Assembly: GCA_001552515.1 (NCBI GenBank)
Contig: BCRI01000013.1
Span: forward strand, 1-64,000
Source of the DNA: Sphaerimonospora mesophila NBRC 14179 = JCM 3151
Lineage (GTDB): Bacteria > Actinomycetota > Actinomycetes > Streptosporangiales > Streptosporangiaceae
Direction of reading: 5' to 3'
DNA length: 64,000 bases
In this document: in pieces, positions 8,950-17,086 of the stretch
Layout of the letters: each line of letters starts with the position of its first letter
Numbering within the stretch: position 1 is the stretch's first letter
The notes under the pieces: model-generated
Told to the model about the DNA's origin: nothing
What the model saw: the letters and a program-made list of their open reading frames with translations, nothing else
Database searches by the model: none
Made by a program: the position numbers and the translations under genes

Positions 8950-9597
8950 TCAGGACGGCCCGGAACCGGTCTCGACGACGCGGATGCGCACACCGCGGAA
9001 CATCGCGGGAGTCCCCTCGAGCACGCCGCGCCTGGGGTCGGGCACGGTCAGGAACGGCTCGGCCTCGAGCGCGAACAGCGGCGCCAGCCGCCGGTCACCG
9101 CGCAGTTCGGCGACCGCGCGCCGGTCGCCGCCGAGCACGACCGCGTCGAGCTCCGCGACGTACGGCACGAGCACCCGGAAGGCGGCGTCGGCCGCTGCGC
9201 CGAGGGCCTCGGCCGACTGCTTCTCCCTGCGCCGGGCGAAGCGCTGCTGCGACCAGCCGCCGGCCGCGCTGCGCCCGTGCACCGGCCGCGATCCGACCTT
9301 CGAGGCGACCAGCCGCGCCCCGGTGAACACCCCGGCCGCGTAGCCGCCGAGCCGTACCAGCAGGACCCCCACCGTCCGCTCCCGGGACGCGTGCCCGACC
9401 AGATCTCCCCGCAGCGGCGGGAACGGGACCCGGCACTCGGCCACCGAACCGTCGGCCGCCTCCAGCCGCACCACGTCGTCGGTGACGGTGGTCGCGACGG
9501 CCCCGTGCCGTACGGCGAAGCCGTCGATCCACCGGGCGAGCCGCTCGGGGGTCACCGAGACCCACCTGCCCCCACCCGCCGCCGGTCGCGCCGCCAT
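8950..9597 (-). CDS. acVLRF1-type peptidyl-tRNA hydrolase (Vms1/eRF1-like release factor)
   Basis: 215 aa. The segment GGWSQQRFARRREKQ (about residues 114-128) is the GxxQ-like catalytic loop of actinobacterial Vms1-like release factor 1 proteins, which release nascent chains from peptidyl-tRNA on split 60S-like/50S complexes in ribosome rescue. It is preceded by the N-terminal beta domain (RWVSVTPERLARWIDGF) and followed by a helix with many Ala/Glu and a Rossmann-like strand LDAVVLGGDRRAV. No membrane segments. The stop lies upstream of the ABC-F leader; both neighbours in this direction are ribosome-linked, which is suggestive. Confidence 0.85.
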   Translation of the reverse strand: MAARPAAGGGRWVSVTPERLARWIDGFAVRHGAVATTVTDDVVRLEAADGSVAECRVPFPPLRGDLVGHASRERTVGVLLVRLGGYAAGVFTGARLVASKVGSRPVHGRSAAGGWSQQRFARRREKQSAEALGAAADAAFRVLVPYVAELDAVVLGGDRRAVAELRGDRRLAPLFALEAEPFLTVPDPRRGVLEGTPAMFRGVRIRVVETGSGPS

Positions 9598-9627
9598 GAC
9601 AGGTCAGGCTACCCCACCCCCATTGCC

Positions 9628-9755
9628 GTGATCTTGCGATCTCTCGCACCCCACCCGCATGACCTGCCTGAACTTTTTCGCTGATCTTGCACTTTCTCGC
9701 AGGAATGCGGTCCGACGTGCGCAGACCCGCGTGGTGATCTTGCTCTCAAGATCAT
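9628..9755 (+). repeat. 53-bp periodic repeat array 1 (three units)
   Basis: Three units start at 9628, 9681 and 9734, exactly 53 bp apart. Units 1 and 2 have GTGATCTTGC or CTGATCTTGC, five variable bases, then CTCGCACC or CTCGCAGG; after ten variable bases comes GACCTGC or GACGTGC. The third unit is truncated and ends as the palindrome TGATCTTG-CTCT-CAAGATCA (9735-9754). The same family, with the same period, recurs at 39898-40142. It lies between acVLRF1 and a response-regulator gene. Confidence 0.85.
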
Positions 9756-9777
9756 GGCCATGAGGGGGTGGGGGCGA

Positions 9778-10458
9778 TCAGGGCTCGATGAGGCCGGCGC
9801 GGATGGCGTAGCGGGTCAGCTCCAGCCGGTCGCGCATGCCGAGCTTCTGCAGGATGTTCGCCCGGTGCCGGTCGACTGTCTTGACGCTGATGAACAACGT
9901 CTCGGCGATCTGCTTGGCGGAGTTGCCCTCGGCGATCAGCTTGACGATCTCCTCCTCACGCGGCGTCAGGATGCTCTCGGGCATCTGCTCGCCCTGCCGG
10001 GCACGGTGCAGATAGTCGCGGATGAGCGCGGTGACCGCCCCCGGATAGAGGAACGGCTCGCCGCGCACGGCAGCCCGGCACGCCTCCAGCAGGTCCTGGT
10101 CGGCCACCGACTTCAGCACATAGCCCGAGGCCCCCGCCTTGAGCGCCTCGAAGAAGTACTGCTCGTTGTCGTACATGGACAGGATCAGGATGCGGACGCC
10201 GGGCGCCCGCCGGCTGATCTCCCTGGCCGCCTGGATCCCGGTCATCCGGGGCATCGCGATGTCGAGGATGGCCAGATCGATGCCCCCGCCCGAGATCGCC
10301 TCGACGGCCGCGGCGCCGTCCGCCGCCTCGGCCACGACCACGAGGTCGGGCTCGGCGTCGAGGATCAGGCGCAGCCCGTGCCGTACCAGGGCGTGGTCGT
10401 CCGCCAGCAGGATGCGGGTCTTGGCCGTCTCCGTGCTCGGCTCAGCTGAGGTGTTCAC
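9778..10458 (-). CDS. NarL/LuxR-family response regulator
   Basis: 226 aa. Receiver domain with the acidic pair in LLADDH (residues 20-21), phospho-acceptor Asp66 in LAILDIAMPRM, the switch Ser in ILSMYD and Lys in YVLKSV. The C-terminal LuxR HTH starts LTPREEEIVKLIAEGNS and includes VKTVDRHRANILQKL. GTG start overlaps the kinase stop (GTGA), giving a coupled two-component pair with the kinase just upstream. Target genes are unknown; the 53-bp repeat array lies directly downstream of its stop. Confidence 0.92.
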   Translation of the reverse strand: MNTSAEPSTETAKTRILLADDHALVRHGLRLILDAEPDLVVVAEAADGAAAVEAISGGGIDLAILDIAMPRMTGIQAAREISRRAPGVRILILSMYDNEQYFFEALKAGASGYVLKSVADQDLLEACRAAVRGEPFLYPGAVTALIRDYLHRARQGEQMPESILTPREEEIVKLIAEGNSAKQIAETLFISVKTVDRHRANILQKLGMRDRLELTRYAIRAGLIEP

Positions 10459-11474
10459 CGCGTTCGGCTCCGTTCGGCCTCGATGGGTATGACCAGACGT
10501 ACGTCCGTGCCGGCGCCGGGCGGGGACGCGATGGTCAGGCGCGCGCCGATGAGGTGGGCGCGCTCCCGCATGCCGCGGATGCCGGCGCCCTCGTGCCGGG
10601 CGCCGCCGCGTCCGTCGTCGGTGACGCGCAGGATCAGGTCGCCGTCGCCCACGGTCAGCGACAGCTCCACATGGTCGGCGTGGGCGTGCCTGGCCACATT
10701 GGTCAGGCTCTCCTGCGCGATCCGGTAGATGACCAACTCCACGTCCTCGCTGAGATCGGGCAGGACCGGATCGACCTTCCGCGAGATCGAGACCTGGTTG
10801 GCCTGGGAGAACTCGCTGCTCAGCGCGCTCAGCGCGCTCTGCAGCCCGAGGTCTTCGAGCACGCCGGGACGCAGCCTGCGGGCCACCTGGCGCACCTCGT
10901 CGAGGCTGGAGCGGACCGTCTCCTGCGCGGCGCGCAGGTCCTCGCGCAGTTCCTCCGGCGCCCGGTCGACGACGCGTTTGAGACTCAGCAGCGCCACGGT
11001 GAGGCTCTGCCCGATCTCGTCGTGCAGCTCGCGCGCGATGCGCTGCCGCTCTCCCTCCTGTGCCGCCAGCGCGTGCGCGCTGCTCGCGCTGCGCTCCGAT
11101 TCGAGCCGGTCGAGCATCGCGTTGAACGTGCCGATCAGGTGGGAGAGGTCTCCGGTGCCGCTGTCGGCGAGCCGATCCCCCGATTCCAGCAGGTCGACGC
11201 GCTGCATGAGCGTGGTGAGCGCGTCCAGCGGGGCCAGGCTGGCCCGCAGCAGCAGCGCGTTGGCGGTGATGATCAGTGTCAGCCCGATCGTCAGGACCGG
11301 CAGCTCGGCCGGCCGGACCATGGAGGACACCGTGGCGGGCGACAGCGCGAGCACGAGCGTGCCGACCGTGAACACGAACCCGTTGATCGCGAACAGCCGC
11401 CAGAACAGCGCCCGCGCGGGCGTCCGCGAACGTCTGGCGGCCTGCCGCGGCCGCCGGTCGTTGGAGTGGCTCAT
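10455..11474 (-). CDS. NarX/DesK-type sensor histidine kinase with HAMP domain
   Basis: 339 aa. Two membrane segments (about residues 24-45 and 55-80) with almost no loop between them, so there is essentially no extracellular sensor domain. A HAMP region follows (ASLAPLDALTTLMQRVDLL ... NAMLDRLESERS). The HisKA_3 dimerisation box RIARELHDEIGQSL carries the phospho-accepting His. The ATPase domain has AQESLTNVARHAHA (N box), VTDDGRGG (G1) and GIRGMRERAHLIG (G2). It most likely senses a membrane or cytoplasmic signal and phosphorylates the overlapping response regulator. Confidence 0.92.
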   Translation of the reverse strand: MSHSNDRRPRQAARRSRTPARALFWRLFAINGFVFTVGTLVLALSPATVSSMVRPAELPVLTIGLTLIITANALLLRASLAPLDALTTLMQRVDLLESGDRLADSGTGDLSHLIGTFNAMLDRLESERSASSAHALAAQEGERQRIARELHDEIGQSLTVALLSLKRVVDRAPEELREDLRAAQETVRSSLDEVRQVARRLRPGVLEDLGLQSALSALSSEFSQANQVSISRKVDPVLPDLSEDVELVIYRIAQESLTNVARHAHADHVELSLTVGDGDLILRVTDDGRGGARHEGAGIRGMRERAHLIGARLTIASPPGAGTDVRLVIPIEAERSRTR

Positions 11475-11753
11475 CGGGGTCCTGGCCTCCCCCGGCCCGC
11501 CCTTCGGGCGGGCGCGCAGGCGCCCTTCCTCCCTTCCGCAGTCCTTCCTAGTCCCGTGAAACCCGGATGTCCATGGGGGTTCTCTCCCATCTCGGCCGGA
11601 GATTGCAGGTCAGACCCCCGCCGAAATGGGTGCCAGACCCGATGGCGGACAGCCGCGCCGCCGTCGAAAATGGACTGTGGGGCCGGAACCGTCCGGTATC
11701 ACCCGCGGTAAGGATCGGCGACCAACGGAAGGTCGGAACGGAGGTATCTCTGC

Positions 11754-12041
11754 GTGCGCGTCTCCCGCACGGCTGTGCCCGGCACCGGCACCCTACATCA
11801 GTGTGTCACCCGAGGAGGACAGCGTTTCGGCGTCCTCTCGGACAGGACCGGCCGGTACCGTCTCCTCGTCTACGCGGCCGGGTCGGACGAACCACTGCAG
11901 AGCATCGCACTCGAGCAGGACGAGGCCGACCAGCTCGCCGAGATCCTGCACAGCCGGCCCATCGCCGATCGGGTCGCCGTCCTCGAGCGCCGCGTCGCCC
12001 AAATCAGCGAAACGGCACAGATCGCCGGAACGACGTCGTGA
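11754..12041 (+). CDS. Short KhtT-N-like cation:proton antiporter regulatory domain protein
   Basis: 95 aa. The sequence [20 protein letters not shown], then [20 protein letters not shown] and [17 protein letters not shown] resembles the N-terminal domain of KhtT-like regulatory subunits of cation:proton antiporters. Those proteins normally continue into an RCK_C (TrkA_C) nucleotide- or ion-sensing domain of about 80 residues; here the gene stops just after the N-terminal domain and a short helix. The stop overlaps the GTG start of the CBS-domain gene (GTGA), so the two are coupled and the CBS protein may supply the missing ligand-binding half. Family assignment is moderate. Confidence 0.7.
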   Translation: MRVSRTAVPGTGTLHQCVTRGGQRFGVLSDRTGRYRLLVYAAGSDEPLQSIALEQDEADQLAEILHSRPIADRVAVLERRVAQISETAQIAGTTS

Positions 12042-12586
12042 GCGCGCCGGCGACGACCCCGAACGACCGGGCGACCGGCACCGTCGTCACCGAGCGGAAC
12101 CCCGCCGCCCCTGAACGGAAAAGCACCGTGCAAGCACGCGATATCGCCATGAAGCCCCCCACGGTCACCATCGACGACCGGGTCACCAAGGCCTTCCAGA
12201 TCATGGCGCTGAACCGGATGCCCGGCCTTATCGTCGTCGACGAGGCCGGGCGGCCGGGGGCGGTGCTCTCGGGCACGGACGTACTGCGGCTCGCGATCCC
12301 CCGGGCGTACCACGAGGATCCCTCTCTCACCCGGATCGTCGACGAGGCCTACGCCGACGCCTTCTCCCAGGACCTCGGCGACCTGTCGGTGGGCGACTGC
12401 CTGCCGCGTCCACTGGTCAAACCGGTCACGGTCTCACTCGACGCGACCCTGCTCGAAGTGGCCGCGATGATGATCCAGTTGCGCAACCCGCTCGTGGCCG
12501 TCGTCACCCCCGACGGCAGGCTGGCCGGGGCGATCACCCTGGAACGGTTGCTGACCAGTCTGGCGCTGTTCACCCCGGGTACCTGA
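12038..12586 (+). CDS. CBS-domain pair protein
   Basis: 182 aa from the GTG that overlaps the upstream stop. A variable Ala/Thr-rich N-terminal tail (about 40 residues) is followed by two CBS motifs: [20 protein letters not shown]...[22 protein letters not shown] and [20 protein letters not shown]...[25 protein letters not shown] pairs bind adenine nucleotides and regulate transporters or enzymes. It lies between the KhtT-N-like gene and the ion permease 173 nt downstream, so an ion-transport regulatory role is the natural inference. Confidence 0.85.
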   Translation: MSAPATTPNDRATGTVVTERNPAAPERKSTVQARDIAMKPPTVTIDDRVTKAFQIMALNRMPGLIVVDEAGRPGAVLSGTDVLRLAIPRAYHEDPSLTRIVDEAYADAFSQDLGDLSVGDCLPRPLVKPVTVSLDATLLEVAAMMIQLRNPLVAVVTPDGRLAGAITLERLLTSLALFTPGT

Positions 12587-12759
12587 CCCACCGGGCCGCT
12601 CCGCCTCGTCCCGCCTCGCCACAACGTGCCCGACGTCAGGAGGCCTGTCATGCCTTGCCGCACCATGCCTGTTTTCGCCATACCCCTACGGTTCGTGTCC
12701 GTACAGACCGGTACCGCAGTGACCGGGTCGGCTCCGGCCGCGCCGCCGGGGGGCCGTCG

Positions 12760-14046
12760 ATGAGCGCGATCGCCTCCCTAGCGATCTTCCTGGTCGCCTT
12801 CTTCTTCATCGCCACCGAGAAGGCGAACAAAGTCAAGGTGGTGCTGATCGCCGCCGGCCTGATGGCCGTACTGGGACTGATCCCCGGCAGCGAGGTGTTC
12901 TTCTCCGAACATGCCGGCATCGACTGGAACGTTGTATTCCTGCTGCTGGGCATGATGATCATCGTCGGCATCATCAAGCAGACGGGGATCTTCGACTACC
13001 TCGCGATCTGGGCGGCGAAGAAGTCGAAAGGGCAGCCGTACCGGCTGATGGTCATGCTGATGACCATCACCGCGATCGCCTCACCGTTCCTCGACAACGT
13101 CACCACGATCATGCTCGTCGCGCCGGTCACGGTGGTGGTCTGCGACCGGCTGCGCATCCCGGCCCAGCCGTACCTCATCGCCGAGGTGCTCGCGTCCAAC
13201 ATCGGCGGAGCGGCGACGCTCATCGGCGACCCGCCCAACATCATCATCGCCAGCCGCGCCGGGCTGACGTTCAACGACTTCCTCGTCCACATGACGCCGA
13301 TCGTCGTCATCATCTTCGCGACGTTCGTCCTGTTCACCCGGGTGCTGTTCCGCAACGCGTTCCAGTACAACCCCGAGCACGTGGCGTCGGTGATGGCCCT
13401 GCAGGAGCGGCGCGCCATCACCGACCGGCGGCTGCTCATCCGATGCATGATCGTGCTCGGCGTGGTCATCCTCGCGTTCTGCCTGCACTCCGTGCTGCCG
13501 CTGGAGCCGGCGATCGTCGCGCTGGTGGGCGCCGGGGTGATGATGCTGGTGGCCCGCACGGACGTCTCGGAGGTGCTGCGCGAGGTCGAGTGGCCCACGC
13601 TGGTCTTCTTCATGGGCCTGTTCGTGATGGTCGCCGGGCTGGTGCACACCGGTGTCATCGAGACCGTCGGCGGCTGGGTGGTCGGCGTGCTCGGCGGCAA
13701 CCACTTCCTCACCGCCACGACGCTGCTGTTCGGCTCCGGCGTGCTGGGCGCCTTCTTCGACAACATCCCCTACGCCACCGTCATGGCGCCCATCGTCGAG
13801 GGCCTGGTCGCGCAGACCGCCGATCCGCAGATCGGACAGGCGCTGTGGTGGTCCTTCGCGCTGGGGGCCGACTTCGGCGGCAACGGCACCGCGGTGGCGG
13901 CCAGCGCCAACATCGTCGCGCTCGGCATCGCCACCCGCACCGGTCACAACATCAGCTTCTGGCAGTTCACCCGGTACGGAATCTTCGTGACCGCGCTGAG
14001 CCTGCTGATGGCGTGGGGCTATGTCTGGCTGCGCTATTTCCTCTGA
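12760..14046 (+). CDS. ArsB/NhaD-superfamily (SLC13-like) ion permease
   Basis: 428 aa with about 11-12 membrane segments. Signature features of the ArsB/NhaD fold are present: the first half has DNVTTIMLVAPVTVVVCDRL and GGAATLIGDPPNIII, and the second half has the pseudo-repeat FFDNIPYATVMAPI and FGGNGTAVAASANIVALGIA. It is an inner-membrane transporter of an anion or Na+/H+ exchanger type; arsenite transport is not supported by neighbouring ars genes. Start 12760 (MSAIASLAIF) has a GGGGGG tract about 8 nt upstream and begins at the first membrane helix; the frame is open to 12655. Probably co-regulated with the KhtT-N/CBS pair upstream. Confidence 0.88.
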   Translation: MSAIASLAIFLVAFFFIATEKANKVKVVLIAAGLMAVLGLIPGSEVFFSEHAGIDWNVVFLLLGMMIIVGIIKQTGIFDYLAIWAAKKSKGQPYRLMVMLMTITAIASPFLDNVTTIMLVAPVTVVVCDRLRIPAQPYLIAEVLASNIGGAATLIGDPPNIIIASRAGLTFNDFLVHMTPIVVIIFATFVLFTRVLFRNAFQYNPEHVASVMALQERRAITDRRLLIRCMIVLGVVILAFCLHSVLPLEPAIVALVGAGVMMLVARTDVSEVLREVEWPTLVFFMGLFVMVAGLVHTGVIETVGGWVVGVLGGNHFLTATTLLFGSGVLGAFFDNIPYATVMAPIVEGLVAQTADPQIGQALWWSFALGADFGGNGTAVAASANIVALGIATRTGHNISFWQFTRYGIFVTALSLLMAWGYVWLRYFL

Positions 14047-14058
14047 CGAGGAGGGTGC

Positions 14059-14089
14059 GACCAGCGGTCACCGATGGTCACCGCTGGTC
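14059..14089. terminator. Bidirectional stem-loop between convergent genes
   Basis: GACCAGCGGT / ACCGCTGGTC, a perfect 10-bp stem with an 11-base loop, lies between the permease stop (14046) and the helicase stop (14105). It is a plausible bidirectional terminator; there is no clear U-tract, which is common in actinobacteria. Confidence 0.6.
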
Positions 14090-14104
14090 GGCAGGGGTCG
14101 GCGG

Positions 14105-15511
14105 TCAGCGGCCGTGCGGGGTCCCTGAGCCGCGGAACCCGCCGGCCTCCCGGCCGCGGTTCTTCCCGCCGTCGGAGCCCCGCCGCCGTGAGAAGGAACG
14201 CGGGCGGCGGTCGGTCGACCGGCCCTCACGGCGCGGGTGCGGCGGCCTGCCGGCCTCGGGCTGCCACACGGAGATGGCCTCGCCGCTGGGCCGCCGCGCA
14301 CCGGTGATCCCGCCGAGGACCTCGTCGCCGGGCCGGACACGGTGCCACGTCGGGGTGATGCCCGCCCGCCGGGTCATCGCGTTGATGGAGCGGCGCTCGT
14401 CCGGCATGACGAGCGTCACGACGCTGCCGCGCTCCCCGGCGCGGGCGGTACGGCCGCCACGGTGGAGGTAGCTCTTGTGATCCGCCGGCGGATCCACGTG
14501 CAGCACGAGGCTGACGTCGTCGACGTGGATGCCGCGGGCCGCGACGTCCGTGCAGACCAGGACGGTCACCTTGCCCTCGCGGAACTCGTCGAGGATGCGG
14601 GTCCGCTGGTTCTGCCGCTTGCCGCCGTGCAGTCCGCCGGCGCGGACCCCCACCCTGGCGAGCTGCTTGACGATCCGGTCCACCCCGCGCTGGGTGCGGG
14701 CGAACAGGATCGTACGGCCCTCACGGTTGGCGATCTCGGCGGTGACGTCCATCTTGTCGTCCCGATGCACCTGGAAGAGGTGGTGCTCCATGGTCTCGAC
14801 CGGGGAGGTCACCTCCGCCGGCGAGTGCGTGACCGGGTCGGTGAGGAACCGCCGGACCAGCTTGTCCACGTCACCGTCGAGGGTGGCGGAGAAGAGCAGG
14901 CGCTGGCCGTCCGCCGGGGTCGCGTCGAGGATGGCGCTCACCACGGGGAAGAAGCCGAGATCGCACATGTGGTCGGCCTCGTCGAGCACGGTGACCTCGA
15001 CGTCCTCGAGCGAGCACTCGCCCTGCCGCATGAGGTCGGTCAGGCGCCCGGGCGTGGCCACGACGATGTCGACGCCGCGGCGGAGCGCCTCGATCTGCCG
15101 TCCCATCGGCATGCCGCCGACGACGATCTTGGTACGGAGCGACAGACCTCGGCCGAGCGGCTCCAGGGTGTCGGCGACCTGCAGGGCCAGCTCGCGCGTG
15201 GGCACGAGGACGAGGGCGCGCGGCCGCCGGGGGGCTGCGCGCTCACCCGCGACGCGGGCCATCGTCGGCAGGCCGAAGGCGAGGGTCTTGCCCGAGCCGG
15301 TCTGGCCCCGGCCCAGCACGTCGCGGCCGGCGAGCGCGTCGGGAATGGCCGCCTCCTGGATGGGGAACGGCGTGGTGATGCCCTCCCTGGCCAGCGCGGT
15401 CACGAGCGGCCGGGGCAGCCCGAGCGCCGCGAACGTGGAGTCGGACGTGGATTCGGACGTGGAGTCGGAGTCGGAGGCGGAAAGGATATGGCCAGCGTCG
15501 AGCATGGTCAC
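14105..15511 (-). CDS. DEAD-box ATP-dependent RNA helicase
   Basis: 468 aa. Q motif region FAALGLPRPLVTALAREG followed by TPFPIQ; motif I GRGQTGSGKT; PTRELA (Ia); TPGRL (Ib); DEAD (II, in VTVLDEADHMCDLG); SAT (III); TDVAARGIHV (V); HRGGRTARAG (VI). The N-terminus carries a short SDSDSTSESTSDST low-complexity repeat, and the C-terminus is a basic Arg/Gly-rich tail (RRPRSFSRRRGSDGG) typical of RNA-binding cold-shock-type helicases. Likely roles are ribosome assembly or RNA remodelling. A 338-bp gene-free stretch upstream may be a long leader. Confidence 0.94.
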   Translation of the reverse strand: MTMLDAGHILSASDSDSTSESTSDSTFAALGLPRPLVTALAREGITTPFPIQEAAIPDALAGRDVLGRGQTGSGKTLAFGLPTMARVAGERAAPRRPRALVLVPTRELALQVADTLEPLGRGLSLRTKIVVGGMPMGRQIEALRRGVDIVVATPGRLTDLMRQGECSLEDVEVTVLDEADHMCDLGFFPVVSAILDATPADGQRLLFSATLDGDVDKLVRRFLTDPVTHSPAEVTSPVETMEHHLFQVHRDDKMDVTAEIANREGRTILFARTQRGVDRIVKQLARVGVRAGGLHGGKRQNQRTRILDEFREGKVTVLVCTDVAARGIHVDDVSLVLHVDPPADHKSYLHRGGRTARAGERGSVVTLVMPDERRSINAMTRRAGITPTWHRVRPGDEVLGGITGARRPSGEAISVWQPEAGRPPHPRREGRSTDRRPRSFSRRRGSDGGKNRGREAGGFRGSGTPHGR

Positions 15512-15849
15512 GAGGTCGTGCCTTTCATCGAAGCGAACGCGTCGGAACGCGGGGGCACGTCACTTCTGCGAAAGGACGAGCCGGGACATCTGCTGTCTTG
15601 CCCTACCGGAATCGGACGCAGGGGTGAACCGGAAATGCGACCTGGCCGGAGGGTGGGGCTACTGCGTCGGACGCAGTGCCACGCGATTCGCCCATGTCTT
15701 CACGAGCGACCCTGTCACGAACACCGTCGTTCAAGTCGCTTCGGGCGTAACAAAAGGACACCCTACAACATCGAATGCCATTGACGCCAACGGCGGGCGG
15801 TCCCGGCGTGACGCGGCGCGCCCCGCCGGGCCGTCGGGCGGCCGAACGC
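15512..15849. other. Gene-free 338-bp region between the helicase and hisG
   Basis: No gene is supported. On the minus strand it would be the promoter and 5-prime leader of the DEAD-box helicase; long structured leaders are common in cold-inducible helicase genes. I see no riboswitch or clear promoter hexamers. A short direct repeat GTCGGACGCAG / ATCGGACGCAG occurs near 15612 and 15668. Confidence 0.5.
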
Positions 15850-16695
15850 TCAGAGCCGACAGGCGAATATGGCGGTGACGAGAATGGCCTTGGCGCCGAT
15901 CTCCGCCAGGCGGTCCATCACCCGCTGGTGCCCCTTGCGCGGGACCATCGCCCGGACCGCGACCCAGCCCTCGCGGTGCAGCGGGGAGACGGTCGGCCCC
16001 TCCATGCCGGGGGTGATCGCGATGGCCTCGTCGATGTGCTCGACCCGGATGTCGTAGTCGATCATCACATAGTCCCGGGCCACCAGAACGCCCTGGAGAC
16101 GGCGCACGAGCTGCCCCAGGCCGTTCTCCTCCGGCACGCCGGCCCGCTTGATCAGCACCGCCTCGGAGTGGGCGATCGGCTCTCCGAACGCCTCCAGCCC
16201 CACGTTGCGCAGCGTGGTGCCGGTCTCGACCACATCGGCCACCGCGTCGGCCACGCCCAGCCTTATCGCGGTCTCGACCGCCCCGTCGAGCTTGATCACT
16301 CGGGCGTCGACGCCCTCGTCCGCGAGGTACTTGCCGAGCAGTCCCGCGTACGAGGTGGCGATCCGCAGCCCGGCGAGCTCCGACACGCGGGAGAAGGCCC
16401 CGGGGGCGGCGGCGAAGCGGAACGTCGACCGCCCGAACCCGAGCGGCATGACCTCCTCAGCGGGGGCGCCGGAGTCGAACAGCATGTCGCGGCCGGTGAT
16501 GCCGGCGTCGAGCGTGCCCTCGCCGACGTAGACGGCGATGTCCCTGGGACGCAGGAAGAACAGCTCGCAGGAGTTCTCCGGGTCGACGACCACGAGCTCC
16601 TTGCTGTCCGAGCGCTGCCGGTAGCCGGCTTCCTTCAGCATCGCCTGGGCGGCCTCGGTGAGCGCGCCCTTGTTCGGTACGGCCAGACGCAGCAT
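15850..16695 (-). CDS. hisG: ATP phosphoribosyltransferase (long form)
   Basis: 281 aa. Catalyses the first step of histidine synthesis, joining ATP and PRPP. Recognisable are the N-terminal LRLAVPNKGALTEAAQAML, YVGEGTLDAGITGRD, RIATSYAGLLGKYL, and the PRPP-binding ADAVADVVETGTTLRNVGL. The C-terminal ACT-like regulatory domain (about residues 205-281, ending AIFACRL) marks the long, histidine-inhibited form that works without HisZ. ATG 16695 was chosen at the family start with GAAGGG upstream; the frame is open further to 16941 inside hisE on another frame. It follows hisE with a 79-nt gap. Confidence 0.95.
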   Translation of the reverse strand: MLRLAVPNKGALTEAAQAMLKEAGYRQRSDSKELVVVDPENSCELFFLRPRDIAVYVGEGTLDAGITGRDMLFDSGAPAEEVMPLGFGRSTFRFAAAPGAFSRVSELAGLRIATSYAGLLGKYLADEGVDARVIKLDGAVETAIRLGVADAVADVVETGTTLRNVGLEAFGEPIAHSEAVLIKRAGVPEENGLGQLVRRLQGVLVARDYVMIDYDIRVEHIDEAIAITPGMEGPTVSPLHREGWVAVRAMVPRKGHQRVMDRLAEIGAKAILVTAIFACRL

Positions 16696-16774
16696 GACGT
16701 GAGATAACCCTTCAGGAGTCGGATGGAACGAGGTGGGGCCCGCATCGAGCCGCGACGGACCACGGCCGCCGCGG

Positions 16775-17038
16775 CTAGAGATGCTTGTAGACCTCGTCCA
16801 GCCCGATGCCGCGCGCCAGCATGAGGACCTGGATGTGGTAGAGCAGCTGCGAGATCTCCTCGGCGGTCCGCTCCGTGGATTCGTGCTCCGCCGCCATCCA
16901 GCTCTCGGCGGCCTCCTCCACGACCTTCTTGCCGATGGCATGAACGCCGGCGTCCAGTGCGGCCACGGTGCCGGATCCCTCCGGCCGGGTGCGCGCCTTT
17001 TCAGCCAGTTCGGCGTACAGCTCTTCGAAGGTCTTCAT
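16775..17038 (-). CDS. hisE: Phosphoribosyl-ATP pyrophosphohydrolase
   Basis: 87 aa from ATG 17038 ([11 protein letters not shown]). Second step of histidine synthesis: hydrolysis of PR-ATP to PR-AMP. The MazG-like helices carry the metal-binding acids in [16 protein letters not shown] and [16 protein letters not shown] lies just upstream of the chosen ATG; an in-frame ATG at 17068 would add ten residues ([10 protein letters not shown]) without family support. Stand-alone hisE next to hisG is the usual actinobacterial arrangement, separate from the main his operon. Confidence 0.93.
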   Translation of the reverse strand: MKTFEELYAELAEKARTRPEGSGTVAALDAGVHAIGKKVVEEAAESWMAAEHESTERTAEEISQLLYHIQVLMLARGIGLDEVYKHL

Positions 17039-17086
17039 CGTTTCTCTCGGGTCGTCGTACGTGTCCATTCAGGGTAGCGGACCGAT

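Noticed and set aside
9628-9755. Reading the 53-bp arrays as CRISPR
   Set aside because: The conserved block is only partly conserved, the variable parts are not spacer-like in length, the second array is inverted about its centre, and no cas genes are present.
12655-12759. Upstream ATG for the ion permease
   Set aside because: The extra 35 residues are Arg-rich and precede the first membrane helix; the ATG at 12760 has the better ribosome site.
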